A stretch of 64,000 nucleotides of DNA from Acidobacteriota bacterium (GTDB lineage Bacteria; Acidobacteriota; Thermoanaerobaculia; Multivoradales; J023), in NCBI GenBank assembly GCA_029263395.1, contig JAJCXO010000132.1, positions 1 through 64,000 of the forward strand, written 5' to 3'. A model generated the notes under the pieces. It worked only from the letters and a program-made list of their open reading frames with translations, did no database searches and was not told the DNA's origin. The translations under genes were made by a program, and so were the position numbers. Positions within the stretch are counted from its first letter, which is position 1. Each line of letters opens with the position of its first letter. Shown here piece by piece: positions 29,189 through 38,460 of this stretch.

Positions 29189-31789
29189 ATGCGTTTTCTC
29201 GAGCTCTTGTTGATCCTCTACCCCGCCGCCTTTCGCGCCGACTACGAACGAGAGATGCGCTTCGTCTTCGGTGAACGGCGGCTTGAAACCTCCGGCCTCT
29301 TTGCGGTGGGTGCACTCTGGCTCGAAACCCTCGGTGACCTGTTGTTCAACGCGGTGTTGACCCATTGGGACCTGCTGCGCCAGGACCTCGGCTACTTTTG
29401 GCGCACCATACGGCGGGCTCCCGGATTTGCGATCACGGCGGTGGTTGTGACCGCCCTTGGCGTCGGCGCCAACACCGCGGTCTTCTCGCTCACCGACCAG
29501 GTACTGATCCGGCCATTACCCTTCGCCGACTCCGAGCGCTTGGTCAAAGTCTGGCAGAAGGTCCCGGGCTACTCACGGATGGAAACCTCGGCCCTCAATT
29601 ATCGCGACTGGCACGAACGCAGCACGTCTTTCGATGCCATCGCCGCTTACCACAGCACCGCTATGAATCTGCTCGGGGTCGGCGACCCTTTGCGACTCCA
29701 GGGCACCGCGGTCACCGCCGAGCTTTTACAGCTGCTCGCCATACCGCCACAGCAGGGGAGACTCTTCACTGCTGACGACACTCGCGCCGAGTCACCCCCG
29801 GTGATCATTCTCAGCCACGATGTGTGGCAACGTGAGTTCGGCGCCGACCCGCAGATTTTCGGCCGCACGTTGCGCCTCGACGAAACAGTCTACACCGTGG
29901 TGGGCGTCATGCCAGCGGCATTTGCGTTCCCGCAGCGCGATATTTCATTTTGGATACCGCGACATTTCACCGAAGAGGATTTCAGCGACCGTAACGACAA
30001 CTACTTGGAAGTTGTCGGCCGGCTGCGGCCCGAAGTCACCGTGGAGCAAGCCAACTTCGAAATGGCAGCCATCGCGGCCCAACTCGCCAGCGAGTTTCCG
30101 GAAGAGAATGCCAACACCGAAGCCCACGTCATTCCGCTGCGCGATGAGTTGTCGCGTCAGTCGCGGCTGATGCTGATCGCTCTCTTTGGCGCCTCGGCCT
30201 GCGTGCTGCTCATCGCCTGCACCAATCTCGCCAATCTGCTCGTCGCACGGGCGTTGAGTCGCCGCAAAGAACTCACCGTACGGACCGCAATCGGCGCCGG
30301 TCGCGAGCGGCTGGTCCGTCAGCTGTTGACTGAAAGCCTAACGCTAGCCTTCTGCGGTGGAACGTTAGGCTTCGGGGTTGCTGCCCTCGGGGTGCCGCTC
30401 TTGTCGCGCCTGGTGCCAACCTCGCTGCCGATTGCCGAGGCCTCTGCCCTCGACCTGCGGGTGTTGGCCTTCAGCGCCCTGATCACCTTGCTCACCGGTA
30501 TCGGTTTTGGTGTATTGCCAGCCCTGAGGATGAGCCGTGGCATCGACGTCAGTGGTTTGATGGAGGGTCCGCGAGCCGGCCTCGGCGGACGACGCAAGCA
30601 CTTACGTTCGGCCCTGGTGACAATCGAAGTGGCCGCCGCCATCGTACTGATGATCATGGCAGGCCTGCTGATCCGTGCGCTGCTGCGAGTGCAAGCGGTG
30701 GATCCGGGCTTCCGCACTGCCAATGTGTTGACCCTCGAGACCCCGTTACCCGTCGCCAAGTACTCGGTAACCGCCGATCGCGCCCAATTTTACGACCAAG
30801 TGTTGTCCCAAATTCGAGCGCACCCCGGGGTAGACCAGGCCGGGTATATCAGTTTTCTGCCGCTGGCCATGCGCGGCGGTATCTGGCCGGTTGGTGTGCC
30901 CGGTGCCAGCGTACCCGGTGCAACTGAGACCGGAGCACCTGACACCGCAAGCTTGCGCTTTGTCACCCCGGGTTTTTTCGCCTCCCTTGACATCGCGATC
31001 GAAGCGGGCCGTGATGTCAGCAACGCGGACACCGAGGAAACACAAATGGTGGCAGTGGTCAGCCGCTCCTTTGCCAATCGGTATTGGCCCGGACAGGATC
31101 CCATGGGCCGCCGCTTCGAGTTCGGGTTTCGCGAACGCACCGTCGCTGGTGTGGTCGGCGATATCCGTTTCCGCGGCCTGGAACGCAGCAGCGAGCCCCA
31201 GGTTTACCTACCGCACCAGCAGGTGCCAGACGGATGGATCGTGTTTTACATGCCCAAGTCCTTGGTGGTTCGTACCCAAGGGGATCCCATGGCCCTGGTA
31301 CCCACCATTCGTCGGATTGTCGCCGACGCCGACCCGGAGCTACCGGTTGCCAACGTCCGCCCCTTGGCCGATATCGTCACCGCTGAGACCGCCACCCGTC
31401 AGACCCAGATCCACGTTCTGACCGCCTTCGCCGCGTTGGCAATGCTGCTCGCTGGTATCGGCATCTACAGTCTGCTGTCGTTTGGCGTCTCCCAACGCAC
31501 CTCCGAGATTGGCCTTCGCCTAGCCCTCGGAGCCCGCCAAAGCAGCGTCACCTGGATGGTCCTGCGCGAGGGCGGAACGATGGCCGCTGCCGGTGCCGTC
31601 ACCGGCCTGGTGATCGCCTACCTGGCTGGACGAGCGATGGAGGCCCTGTTGTTCGGCGTCCGTCCCGGCGACATCGGCACGTATGCCGCGGCGGTGGGTC
31701 TCGTGCTGCTGATGACCCTCGCCGGCTGCGTGTTACCCGCACGACGGGCCGCCCGCGTGGATCCGAGGACGGCGCTAGAGGCGGGGTGA
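29189..31789 (+). CDS. ADOP-type ABC transporter permease (FtsX/MacB domains, duplicated)
   Basis: An 866-residue membrane protein; the ATG at 29189 gives the characteristic ADOP N-terminus (LELLLILYPAAFRADYEREM), so 29174 is less likely. After that helical cap come MacB-like periplasmic core and FtsX modules, twice. The first span is at APGFAITAVVVTALGVGANT; FtsX spans occur near the middle (LMLIALFGASACVLLIACTN) and at the C-terminus (FAALAMLLAGIGIYSLLSFG). It ends in the family signature ARRAARVDPRTALEAG. No ATP-binding subunit is nearby, hence the orphan in the family name. Probably operonic with padR. Substrate unknown. Confidence 0.92.
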   Translation: MRFLELLLILYPAAFRADYEREMRFVFGERRLETSGLFAVGALWLETLGDLLFNAVLTHWDLLRQDLGYFWRTIRRAPGFAITAVVVTALGVGANTAVFSLTDQVLIRPLPFADSERLVKVWQKVPGYSRMETSALNYRDWHERSTSFDAIAAYHSTAMNLLGVGDPLRLQGTAVTAELLQLLAIPPQQGRLFTADDTRAESPPVIILSHDVWQREFGADPQIFGRTLRLDETVYTVVGVMPAAFAFPQRDISFWIPRHFTEEDFSDRNDNYLEVVGRLRPEVTVEQANFEMAAIAAQLASEFPEENANTEAHVIPLRDELSRQSRLMLIALFGASACVLLIACTNLANLLVARALSRRKELTVRTAIGAGRERLVRQLLTESLTLAFCGGTLGFGVAALGVPLLSRLVPTSLPIAEASALDLRVLAFSALITLLTGIGFGVLPALRMSRGIDVSGLMEGPRAGLGGRRKHLRSALVTIEVAAAIVLMIMAGLLIRALLRVQAVDPGFRTANVLTLETPLPVAKYSVTADRAQFYDQVLSQIRAHPGVDQAGYISFLPLAMRGGIWPVGVPGASVPGATETGAPDTASLRFVTPGFFASLDIAIEAGRDVSNADTEETQMVAVVSRSFANRYWPGQDPMGRRFEFGFRERTVAGVVGDIRFRGLERSSEPQVYLPHQQVPDGWIVFYMPKSLVVRTQGDPMALVPTIRRIVADADPELPVANVRPLADIVTAETATRQTQIHVLTAFAALAMLLAGIGIYSLLSFGVSQRTSEIGLRLALGARQSSVTWMVLREGGTMAAAGAVTGLVIAYLAGRAMEALLFGVRPGDIGTYAAAVGLVLLMTLAGCVLPARRAARVDPRTALEAG

Positions 31790-31988
31790 TCTGAGGGGGG
31801 CGGGTCTGATCGTTGTTCGGATTGCCTGGCGCCCCTCGTACCTCCCCCAGTACCTTGTCAGGACCTCAGCACCGGGGCTGAGCAAAACTCAGGGAACAAG
31901 CCGATTGACTAACGCCCTGTAATGGGGCGAATATGTCGACCGATAGGGTTGGTCAACACACAGCGGTCCGTCTTCGGAGTCATAAGCC

Positions 31989-34085
31989 ATGAGCGGTGAT
32001 CTCGGCCATCACTTGTTCTCCTTTGCGGTGATCTCGGATTCCCACGTCAACGAAGAAGAAGACCAGTCCGTCTCTCCCTTCGCTTCGAACAAGCTCGCCA
32101 ACCGCCGGCTACGTCATGTCGTCGAGTTGTTGAATCGACATCAGCCGGCTTTTGTCGTCCACTTGGGGGACATGGGGAACCCCTTGCCAGAGTTGGCTAG
32201 CTACAAGCCAGCTGCTGATCGATTCACGGAAATTGTAGCCGGGCTACAAATGCCGCTGCACCTGGTGGCCGGCAATCATTGTATCGGCGACAAGCCGGGC
32301 GGCTGGGTTCCGGTGCCCCGGGTCAGCCTCGACGCCTTGGCGCAATACGAGCAAGTTTATGGCCCGCAGTATTACGCTTTTGATCACGGCCCTTGCCATT
32401 TTGTGATCCTCAGCTCCTTGCTCATCGGCTCCGGTTTGCCGATCGAACAGCGTCAACGATCCTGGGTCGAGCAGGAGATTTCAACCGCCAACCAAGACGG
32501 GCAACGCGTCTGGCTGATGATGCACTATCCGCCGTATATTGCGGCGGCGGACGAGCGCGGCAGTTACGACAACCTCGACGAACCGGGACGGTCGTGGTTG
32601 TTGGGCCTGCTCGAGAAGTTCGATGTCGACGCGGCGTTCTCGGGCCACGTCCACAACTACTTCTACAATCGATACGCCGGTTCCGATCTGATCACGATCC
32701 CAGCCATCAGCTTTGTCCGTCAGGACTACAGCGATATCTTCCGCGTCGCCCCTGGCGATCCGGAAGGCGGTCGTGCGGATCGTGCAAAGCTGGGTTATTG
32801 CCAGGTCGAGGTTTTCGAACGGGGGCACAGACATCACATCGTGCGAACGATGGGCCGGGTTCGGACGGCGGCAGCAGCTCGAGGATCAGCGGTTCGCCCC
32901 AGTCTCAATGGATGGACGGGGAAAGCGGTCACCGGCGTCGAGATGCGTGAAAATTGGATGTCTCGGTTTGCCCTCGGCACCAACAACTCGGTGAGCCCGT
33001 TTACCCGCCGGTCAGCACGAAACGACTGGGCGGTGCTGGCGTTGAGCGAAATGGGTATCTCCAGGATCCGGCTGTTTGTGCAGGAGTTGGTCGACGAGGA
33101 CGTCCTCGAACGGATGTCGACCCTGCAAGAAGCAGGATTCGAATTTCTGGTCTACTCCCACGGCATTCCAGGCGAGAAGGAGTACCGGCTGGTACGGGAA
33201 CACCGAGCCCTGATGGCCGGGTGGGAACTGATCCTGACTCCGGATCAATTCGAACCCGCAGCGCGACGCCTGGCGAAAATTGTCCAGACCTCGGACGGCC
33301 TCTCGCTGCCTTGTTACCTCAACGAAGTGCGAGACCTCAGCCGAGCAGCAATCGCCGACGCCAACGTCAAACACGAGGCGGTTTACGGCTTCCAAGTCCA
33401 CGAACACGCACAGATCGACGAACTGATCAGCCGCAGCGAGGTTCGCCAGGCTTTCCAGGGTCTGGTGTTTCGCCTGCGCCGACGCGGCGAGCCCGAGCTG
33501 TCCCCCTGGTCGGCGATTCGCGCCATCGATGCAATGGGCCACGAGCGAGGAATGCATCATCAGGCGCACATGCTATTTTCCGGCAACCTCACGGCCGAAA
33601 AAATGGTCGACGACCTCAGCACTGCCAACCGAGTAGCCGAGGCGGTCTTGGCAGCCGCCCTTGCCGATCACGTCGATCTCACCTTCGATACGTTCGAGGA
33701 CGTCGACCGCGGCTACTTCGTCCGGCACGGGTTGGTCGACCGTCGCTACAATCCTCGCCTGGCGGCCAAAGTGGTGCAACATCTCAGTGCCGCGTTGGCA
33801 ACCTTTGGTTTCGGAGGTGAACGCGAGGCCTCGCTCGTCGAGACCTCTTGCGGTCGTGTGATGACGGTCGAAACCGAGGCCGGGTGTTTGATGCTGATTG
33901 CGCCAACCGGCCCCTACACCTTGAAGGAATTCGACCTCACGGGACGCAGCGCCTGCCACGAGTTCAAGCTGCTCGATCTCGAAGTCGGAACGGTGGTCGA
34001 GATCGCGGCGACCGGCGATGGCTCACACTTCCGGCTCGCCGTCCCGGTCGAGGTCGTGAAGCCGGTGTTGATCATCGGCCAGTGA
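31989..34085 (+). CDS. Calcineurin-like metallophosphoesterase with a large uncharacterised C-terminal region
   Basis: A 698-residue cytoplasmic-looking protein. Residues about 8-280 are a calcineurin-type phosphoesterase with all five motifs: ISDSHVN, VHLGDMGN, AGNHCIGD (Cys where Asp or Glu is usual), MMHYPPY and FSGHVHNYFY. Residues about 310-610 read like a TIM-barrel of glycosidase type (WAVLALSEMGISRIRLFV, FEFLVYSHGIPGE, HQAHMLFSGN). A small beta domain closes the protein. No signal peptide. The 3' end is partly duplicated 679 bp downstream. The phosphoesterase assignment is firm; substrate and the role of the second domain are unknown. Confidence 0.8.
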   Translation: MSGDLGHHLFSFAVISDSHVNEEEDQSVSPFASNKLANRRLRHVVELLNRHQPAFVVHLGDMGNPLPELASYKPAADRFTEIVAGLQMPLHLVAGNHCIGDKPGGWVPVPRVSLDALAQYEQVYGPQYYAFDHGPCHFVILSSLLIGSGLPIEQRQRSWVEQEISTANQDGQRVWLMMHYPPYIAAADERGSYDNLDEPGRSWLLGLLEKFDVDAAFSGHVHNYFYNRYAGSDLITIPAISFVRQDYSDIFRVAPGDPEGGRADRAKLGYCQVEVFERGHRHHIVRTMGRVRTAAAARGSAVRPSLNGWTGKAVTGVEMRENWMSRFALGTNNSVSPFTRRSARNDWAVLALSEMGISRIRLFVQELVDEDVLERMSTLQEAGFEFLVYSHGIPGEKEYRLVREHRALMAGWELILTPDQFEPAARRLAKIVQTSDGLSLPCYLNEVRDLSRAAIADANVKHEAVYGFQVHEHAQIDELISRSEVRQAFQGLVFRLRRRGEPELSPWSAIRAIDAMGHERGMHHQAHMLFSGNLTAEKMVDDLSTANRVAEAVLAAALADHVDLTFDTFEDVDRGYFVRHGLVDRRYNPRLAAKVVQHLSAALATFGFGGEREASLVETSCGRVMTVETEAGCLMLIAPTGPYTLKEFDLTGRSACHEFKLLDLEVGTVVEIAATGDGSHFRLAVPVEVVKPVLIIGQ

Positions 34086-34101
34086 GGGATGCCCCACCCC
34101 A
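33953..34101 (+). repeat. Direct repeat, copy 1: 3' end of the phosphoesterase gene
   Basis: From CTGCCACGA at 33953 to about 34101 this matches 34632-34780 at a constant offset of 679 bp with scattered substitutions. It is followed in both places by 14-bp AAGCYGAGCCGAC-type tandem units (34100-34155 and 34784-34818). Copy 1 is the native gene end. Confidence 0.9.
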
Positions 34102-34286
34102 AGGAAGCCGAGCCGACAAAGCTGAGCCGACAAAGCTGAGCCGACGAAGCCGAGCCAAGTCGCGATCTGCGTATGCCCCAGGAGCTTCCCGACTGTCTTG
34201 ACCACCAGGGTAATTCAGACGCCCAGGCTGGGAACCCCTCCACTATACGCTATACTCGAAGAGTCAAACTGGCCGGGAGAACCAGC

Positions 34287-34553
34287 ATGAACGTGAGACT
34301 TTCAGGCGAAGATGAGCGTTTCGTCAGCCGAGAGGTAGCTAGCGGTCGCTACGAGTCGACTCAAGAAGTGGTCCGGGACAGCCTGCGGCTTCTCCAAGAG
34401 CAGAAGATTGTCGAAAAACGACGGCGGATCAAGCTGAACGCACAGATCGAAGAAGGCCTGGCAGAACTCGACCGCGGCGAATGGACCCCAAGCGACCAGG
34501 TGTTTCAAGCTCTGCGTGAGAAGAGCCGAAGGCGTCGGCACCAAACCTCATGA
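34287..34553 (+). CDS. parD: ParD/CopG-type antitoxin of a type II toxin-antitoxin module
   Basis: An 88-residue ribbon-helix-helix protein from the ATG at 34287. The DNA-binding strand and helix are MNVRLSGEDERFVSREVASG, followed by YESTQEVVRDSLRLLQEQ, a typical ParD dimerisation helix, and a basic C-terminal tail. Its stop overlaps the ATG of a ParE toxin gene by 4 bp (ATGA), the normal parDE coupling. The partner toxin is truncated, so this antitoxin is an orphan unless it neutralises a ParE elsewhere. Confidence 0.88.
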   Translation: MNVRLSGEDERFVSREVASGRYESTQEVVRDSLRLLQEQKIVEKRRRIKLNAQIEEGLAELDRGEWTPSDQVFQALREKSRRRRHQTS

Positions 34554-34690
34554 CCGATGCCATCCTGGCTCCGGCGGCGAGCCGGGACCTTGATGAGATC
34601 TGGGAGCACATCGCGGAAGACAGCTGCGATGCTGCCACGAATTCAAGCTGCTCGATCTCGAAGTCGGAACGGTGGTCGAGATCGCGGTGA
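34550..34690 (+). pseudogene. parE: Truncated ParE toxin, beheaded by a duplicated segment
   Basis: The frame opens with LAPAASRDLDEIWEHIAED, a standard RelE/ParE N-terminus, then breaks at residue 28. From 34632 the DNA is a copy of the phosphoesterase 3' end read in another frame, and it stops at 34688-34690. The junction lies in CTGCCACGA, which could encode the Asp-Ala-Ala-Thr normal for ParE and also matches the phosphoesterase gene, so microhomology recombination is likely. The catalytic C-terminal half is lost. Confidence 0.88.
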
Positions 34691-34780
34691 CCGGCGATGG
34701 CTCCCACTTCCGGCTCGCCGCCCCGGTCCAAGTCGTGAAGCCGGTGCTGATCATCGGCCAGTGAGAGATGCCCTACCTAA
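34632..34780 (+). repeat. Direct repeat, copy 2: displaced phosphoesterase 3' end
   Basis: Second copy of 33953-34101. Its frame for the last phosphoesterase residues (FKLLDLEVGTVVEIA to LIIGQ) is still open but has no start. It sits inside the former parE gene. Confidence 0.9.
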
Positions 34781-34948
34781 CTAACGAAGCCGAGCCGACG
34801 AAGCCGAGCCAACGAAGCCGGAAGAAGCTCCAACTTTCGCCAGGCACCCCGGACTCGACATCCAAGTATTAGTCTTGACTAAAATGACGCAAAACGTCAC
34901 CCAATTGAGCAGTTCAGCCTAGATCACCCGCAAAAAGTTTCCCCCAAG

Positions 34949-35100
34949 AGCTTCCGGACCGTCCGCAAGGCTTTGGGTCAAATGACATTGAGCTTCCGGA
35001 CCGTCCGGCAAGCCTCGGGTAAAATGACATTGAGCTTCCGGACCGTCCGGCAAGCCTTGGATGCAACGTCATTGAGCTGCCAGACCGTCCCGACCGAGGT
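34949..35100. repeat. 42-bp tandem repeat (VNTR), about 3.6 copies
   Basis: Unit starts are at 34949, 34991, 35033 and 35075, an exact 42-bp period, with the core GCTTCCGGACCGTCCGGCAAG. The region 34781-35136 has no gene. The minus-strand frame through the array is open (14-residue period), but nothing else suggests coding. It is followed by GACCGAGGTCCCTGGCAC, which recurs exactly at about 44138, so this may be part of an interspersed repeat family. Confidence 0.85.
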
Positions 35101-35129
35101 CCCTGGCACTTTAAATGTTTCCTCAAATA

Positions 35130-35484
35130 GCTTGCACTAGTCTTCCCGCAAGGCTTGTAAAGGCTCCACATGGCTGGCATGCCAGGCTGGAATCCAGGTC
35201 GCCAAGACGGCGACTTTGAGGAGTACAAAAGGCATTGCAATGAAGGCAACAGGATCTAGCTTGCTGAATCCGTGGAGCACCGAGCCGAGAAGGCGTGCAG
35301 CGGCAACAGCGAGCAACAGGCCGACGCCGATGCCGACTGACGCCAGGACAAGCCCCTGGCTCAGAATCCAAGACCTGACTTGCTGACGTTGGGCGCCGAG
35401 GGCCATGCGGATGCCGAGTTCTTTGCGCCGCTGACCGACCAGGTAGGACACGGTGCCGTAGAGACCTACAGCTGCTATGGCGAG
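35130..35484 (-). repeat. 355-bp direct repeat flanking a 4.4-kb segment (copy 1)
   Basis: 35130-35484 aligns without gaps to 39553-39907 (offset 4423) in the same orientation. Homologous recombination between the copies would delete the intervening three-gene block and leave one intact permease. Confidence 0.88.
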
Positions 35485-35526
35485 CCGGTCATGTTCATCA
35501 GCCACTTCGGTCAGCTCTAGGGGCAC
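35137..35526 (-). pseudogene. 3' fragment of an ADOP/MacB-like permease gene
   Basis: The last 115 or so codons of a permease (AIAAVGLYGTVSYLVGQRRK to WHASHVEPLQALRED) are nearly identical to the C-terminus of the complete permease at 39560-41971. Identity ends abruptly at 35484, after which a few unrelated codons precede the upstream edge. No N-terminal part exists, so the fragment is a dead copy left by recombination. Confidence 0.92.
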
Positions 35527-35535
35527 CCCGCCAGA

Positions 35536-37304
35536 TCAAGGGAGCCTCGCGCCTTGCGAAGCGCGATGTTTCGCCCAGCAGGACCATGGTTCAGTGCCGT
35601 CTGGGTCAGCCTTGCAATAGGGCAACGGACTGCCCCTGTAGACATAACGGTAAACGAACCAATCCTGCGACTGACGCGGCACCTCCACCAACACGTAGTT
35701 TTCTGGCAAGGAGGATGTCGCAGCGGGAAACGAAGCGAGAAAGTAGGCGCGATCCCCCGAGATGTTCAGTAAGTATTCGAGAACGCAGCGGCCGGTACCG
35801 TCAGTAGGCGACAAATGCGGCCCCTGTACCCCTGCGGAGAATGTGACGTCCGGGCCGACCTCACGCGTGAATGCACACCAGTCGAAACCGTCACGTTGCG
35901 TCGCGGCCCGGCAAATCGGATCGGTTGGTGAATCCGCAATCGTACGTGTCGGTTTGAGATGTCGGCCAAAGAGCTCGTGGTATTTGTCAAAGGTCTTGTC
36001 GACTGCGAATATCACAGGCTCCATGGCCCCTGATTTGAGGATTCTCGGAACGACGGCACCGGCATCTAGGAAAACCTGACCAGATCCTCACGATCGCTGA
36101 AAGTCTCGTCCCGCATCAGGTAGAACAGAGGAAAGAGAAAACGACTCTCCGAATACCGCGTTCCAAACAGGTGCTGATATCCGTGCGGCGAAGCGCCGGC
36201 CTCCAGGAGCGTCCGCATCGCGTCGCTGTTGCCCTCGCGCATGGCGGCCAGCAGCAACCCTTCCTCGTCATAGTAGGCATGGGCGACACGCTGGTTCGGA
36301 TCGAGGCCCGCCGCGACGGCTCCTGCGATCCAGGAATAGTCGGAACCAGAGGCGGCCTGCGCCTTGGCGAAGTACTCAGAGGCCACTGAGCGCCCTGGCT
36401 TCCAGGCCATTTCATCTTGTAGAACGACGGCGAAAAGCTCGCCACCAATCACGTTGCTAGCGATGCCTAGGTCGGCGAGGATTTGCTCATCGTTTTGAGT
36501 CAAGGCATCGGTCAGGCCGGTGCGATTTAGGACGCCACGATCCCGCAAGCGCTTGGCGGCTCTCGACACCCGCACGCTCTCGTTGACCTTCCAGTCCGGT
36601 ACCACTCCCCAGTCCGCGAAGGCCTCCAGTATCCTGGCGATCGGTAGCGCCCTGGCTCGCCCCTGTTCTTCCGTGTGGACCATGCCTACCAAGGCTCCGT
36701 GCTCGCTGATGAGCGGTCCTCCCGACGCACCGTTGCTGACGTATTGTGAAGCAACGACCAAGACCTCCGGGGTCACCTCCGAGAGATTCTCATGCTCTAG
36801 GCTCTGATCCCACCGATCCTGATTCATGTAGCCGATCAGCTTGACGCCGTGACCTTCAAAAGCATCAATGTCTGGCGGTGGCAGAAGGCTCAGTAGAGGG
36901 CCGGAAAGGACCGCTGGAACATCGCCCTCGATCGCCAAGACGGCAAGGTCAAGGCCTGTCTTACGCGGCGAAAGATGGCGCACGGTGGCAGGGTAACTCT
37001 GGCGATTCTGGGCCCGAAAGACGACCCCGATGGTGCGTTCGGCGACGATCTTCGGGTTCGGTGCCTGAACTAGGTGGGCGGCAGTGACGACCAATGTTAA
37101 GCCGGCGCGTTGCGAGACCACGATGCCAGCTCCTATAGCCGGCTGCAGACCGGGGGTCTCAATCTCGATCATCGCCGCCAAAGGCCGATAGTCCAACGGA
37201 GAAGCTCCCCCCGCGGCCACAACGCTGGTCAAGGCAACTAGCCAAATCGCGAACGACACCAAGATCTCTCGAAGTGGCCTCGAAGGCTCCAGTAGTCGTT
37301 TCAT
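35536..37304 (-). pseudogene. Frameshifted secreted trypsin-like serine protease with ankyrin repeats
   Basis: Two frames make one protein of about 589 residues. The first (37304 to 36066) has a signal/anchor helix (ILVSFAIWLVALTSVVAAGG). Its trypsin-like domain has a catalytic His in VVTAAHLV, Asp in GLDLAVLAI and Ser in NGASGGPLIS. Ankyrin-like units follow (DEEGLLLAAMREGNSDAMRT, LLEAGASPHG). The frame ends at DLVRFS. The next frame continues FLDAGAVVPRILKSG, exactly the expected ankyrin continuation, into 35536. Adding one base to the A4 run at 36071-36074 (T4 in the coding strand) restores the frame. It overlaps the upstream membrane-protein gene by 4 bp. The break could be true decay, phase variation or a sequencing error. 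Confidence 0.85.
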
Positions 37305-38422
37305 CTTCGTCTCCTGAGTTTCTGATGAAGCCCAAGGCCGACGAAGAACGTCACCAGGCCGACGACCGCGCGTACCTCTGACATTTTCGACAGCTTGTCA
37401 AACCAGGTGGGTAGCTGGGAACGACGGGAGTCGACGAGGCGCCGCTCGAGGTCATCGGCGACACCACTAAGGTAGAGGTCGATACCGCCCTCCGATAGAG
37501 TCAGCGAATGGAGCGTACCTTGCTCGAGAGTGATATCGAGATCATCGCCCGGGTGTAAGTCGTGGTTCCGATTGGGGAGGTCAAGGAAAGAGAGGCGGCC
37601 ACTTTGGATGCCGCTGGAGCGGATCTCTCTACGGTGAAGCGTAGGCTCAGCCTTCCACAGCCGCAAGTCGGTCACTAGCATCGGTGGCTTGATGAGAACA
37701 AGCTGCTCCCCATCGTCAAGGCTGAAAAAGAGTTCGATGCCTGCTAAGTTTCCACCAACAGTGAGCGCCCGCGGCGCCCGGCCGGAGATCTCAATCGGAG
37801 TGCCGCCGCGGGGAAGGATGATGCTGCCAGGCGGGACCATCACCTCGATGCCCGCCGGAGGGGGCGCCAGGAACAGGCCATAGCGACCCAGCTCCAGCCT
37901 CTCTATGCGGATTCGGACGTCCTGCAGCGAGAACGACGGCACCGTCAGGGGCAAGCCGGAGGGATCGTCGGGAGCGCGAACCTCGACGGAGAACGTTGGG
38001 TCCCCGGCTTCGACTTCGATCTCGCGACCCGGAGCAAGGCTGAGCTGCTCGACACCGACGATTATGAGATTGCGCATCCCTAGATCTTCGCTGAGTGTAG
38101 GGGAACCAAGCTCCAGAGCGGCAAAATGGGTCACGGCGACGAGTGAAAATCCGGCGGTTGGGATCCTCACTGAACCCAGAATCAACGCTGTGCCAAGTGC
38201 CAGGAAGACAACCGCGACGACCCATTGGTCGGCAACAAGCGCGAGGCTCCGGGCGACTTGATCGGTTCCCGGCGCCAGCGACTTTAGGCGCCGATAACCG
38301 GGTTGCAGCCAGGGTCCGACACTACGAGGAAGGCCGCCCTCGGCAGCTACTCTCTCCCCCTCAGCGATGCCGTTGTCCTCGCCATCGGCAAACTCCTGCT
38401 GTGCGGCGTCTTCGTTCGTCAC
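37301..38422 (-). CDS. Hypothetical membrane protein with two transmembrane helices
   Basis: A 373-residue protein I do not recognise. Residues 1-65 are a soluble acidic segment. A first span lies at about 67-88 (WVVAVVFLALGTALILGSVRI). A long periplasmic beta-rich region follows (RNLIIVGVEQLSLAPG, PPGSIILPRGGTPIEISG, LEQGTLHSLTLSEGGIDLYL). A last span lies near 343-362 (AVVGLVTFFVGLGL), then a basic tail. It sits between a secreted protein gene 38 bp upstream and the trypsin-ankyrin gene with which its end overlaps (ATGA), so the three form an operon. This is the only member with an unbroken frame. Confidence 0.7.
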   Translation of the reverse strand: MTNEDAAQQEFADGEDNGIAEGERVAAEGGLPRSVGPWLQPGYRRLKSLAPGTDQVARSLALVADQWVVAVVFLALGTALILGSVRIPTAGFSLVAVTHFAALELGSPTLSEDLGMRNLIIVGVEQLSLAPGREIEVEAGDPTFSVEVRAPDDPSGLPLTVPSFSLQDVRIRIERLELGRYGLFLAPPPAGIEVMVPPGSIILPRGGTPIEISGRAPRALTVGGNLAGIELFFSLDDGEQLVLIKPPMLVTDLRLWKAEPTLHRREIRSSGIQSGRLSFLDLPNRNHDLHPGDDLDITLEQGTLHSLTLSEGGIDLYLSGVADDLERRLVDSRRSQLPTWFDKLSKMSEVRAVVGLVTFFVGLGLHQKLRRRR

Positions 38423-38460
38423 AGTGGCGATTCCTTGAAGAGCGATACAGAATCGTCAAG

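Noticed and set aside
34287-34690. Functional parDE toxin-antitoxin pair
   Set aside because: ParE is cut after about 28 residues by duplicated DNA, so only the antitoxin is intact.
34914-35249. Minus-strand 111-codon frame through the 42-bp array
   Set aside because: It is open only because the period is divisible by three, and it overlaps the permease pseudogene in another frame.
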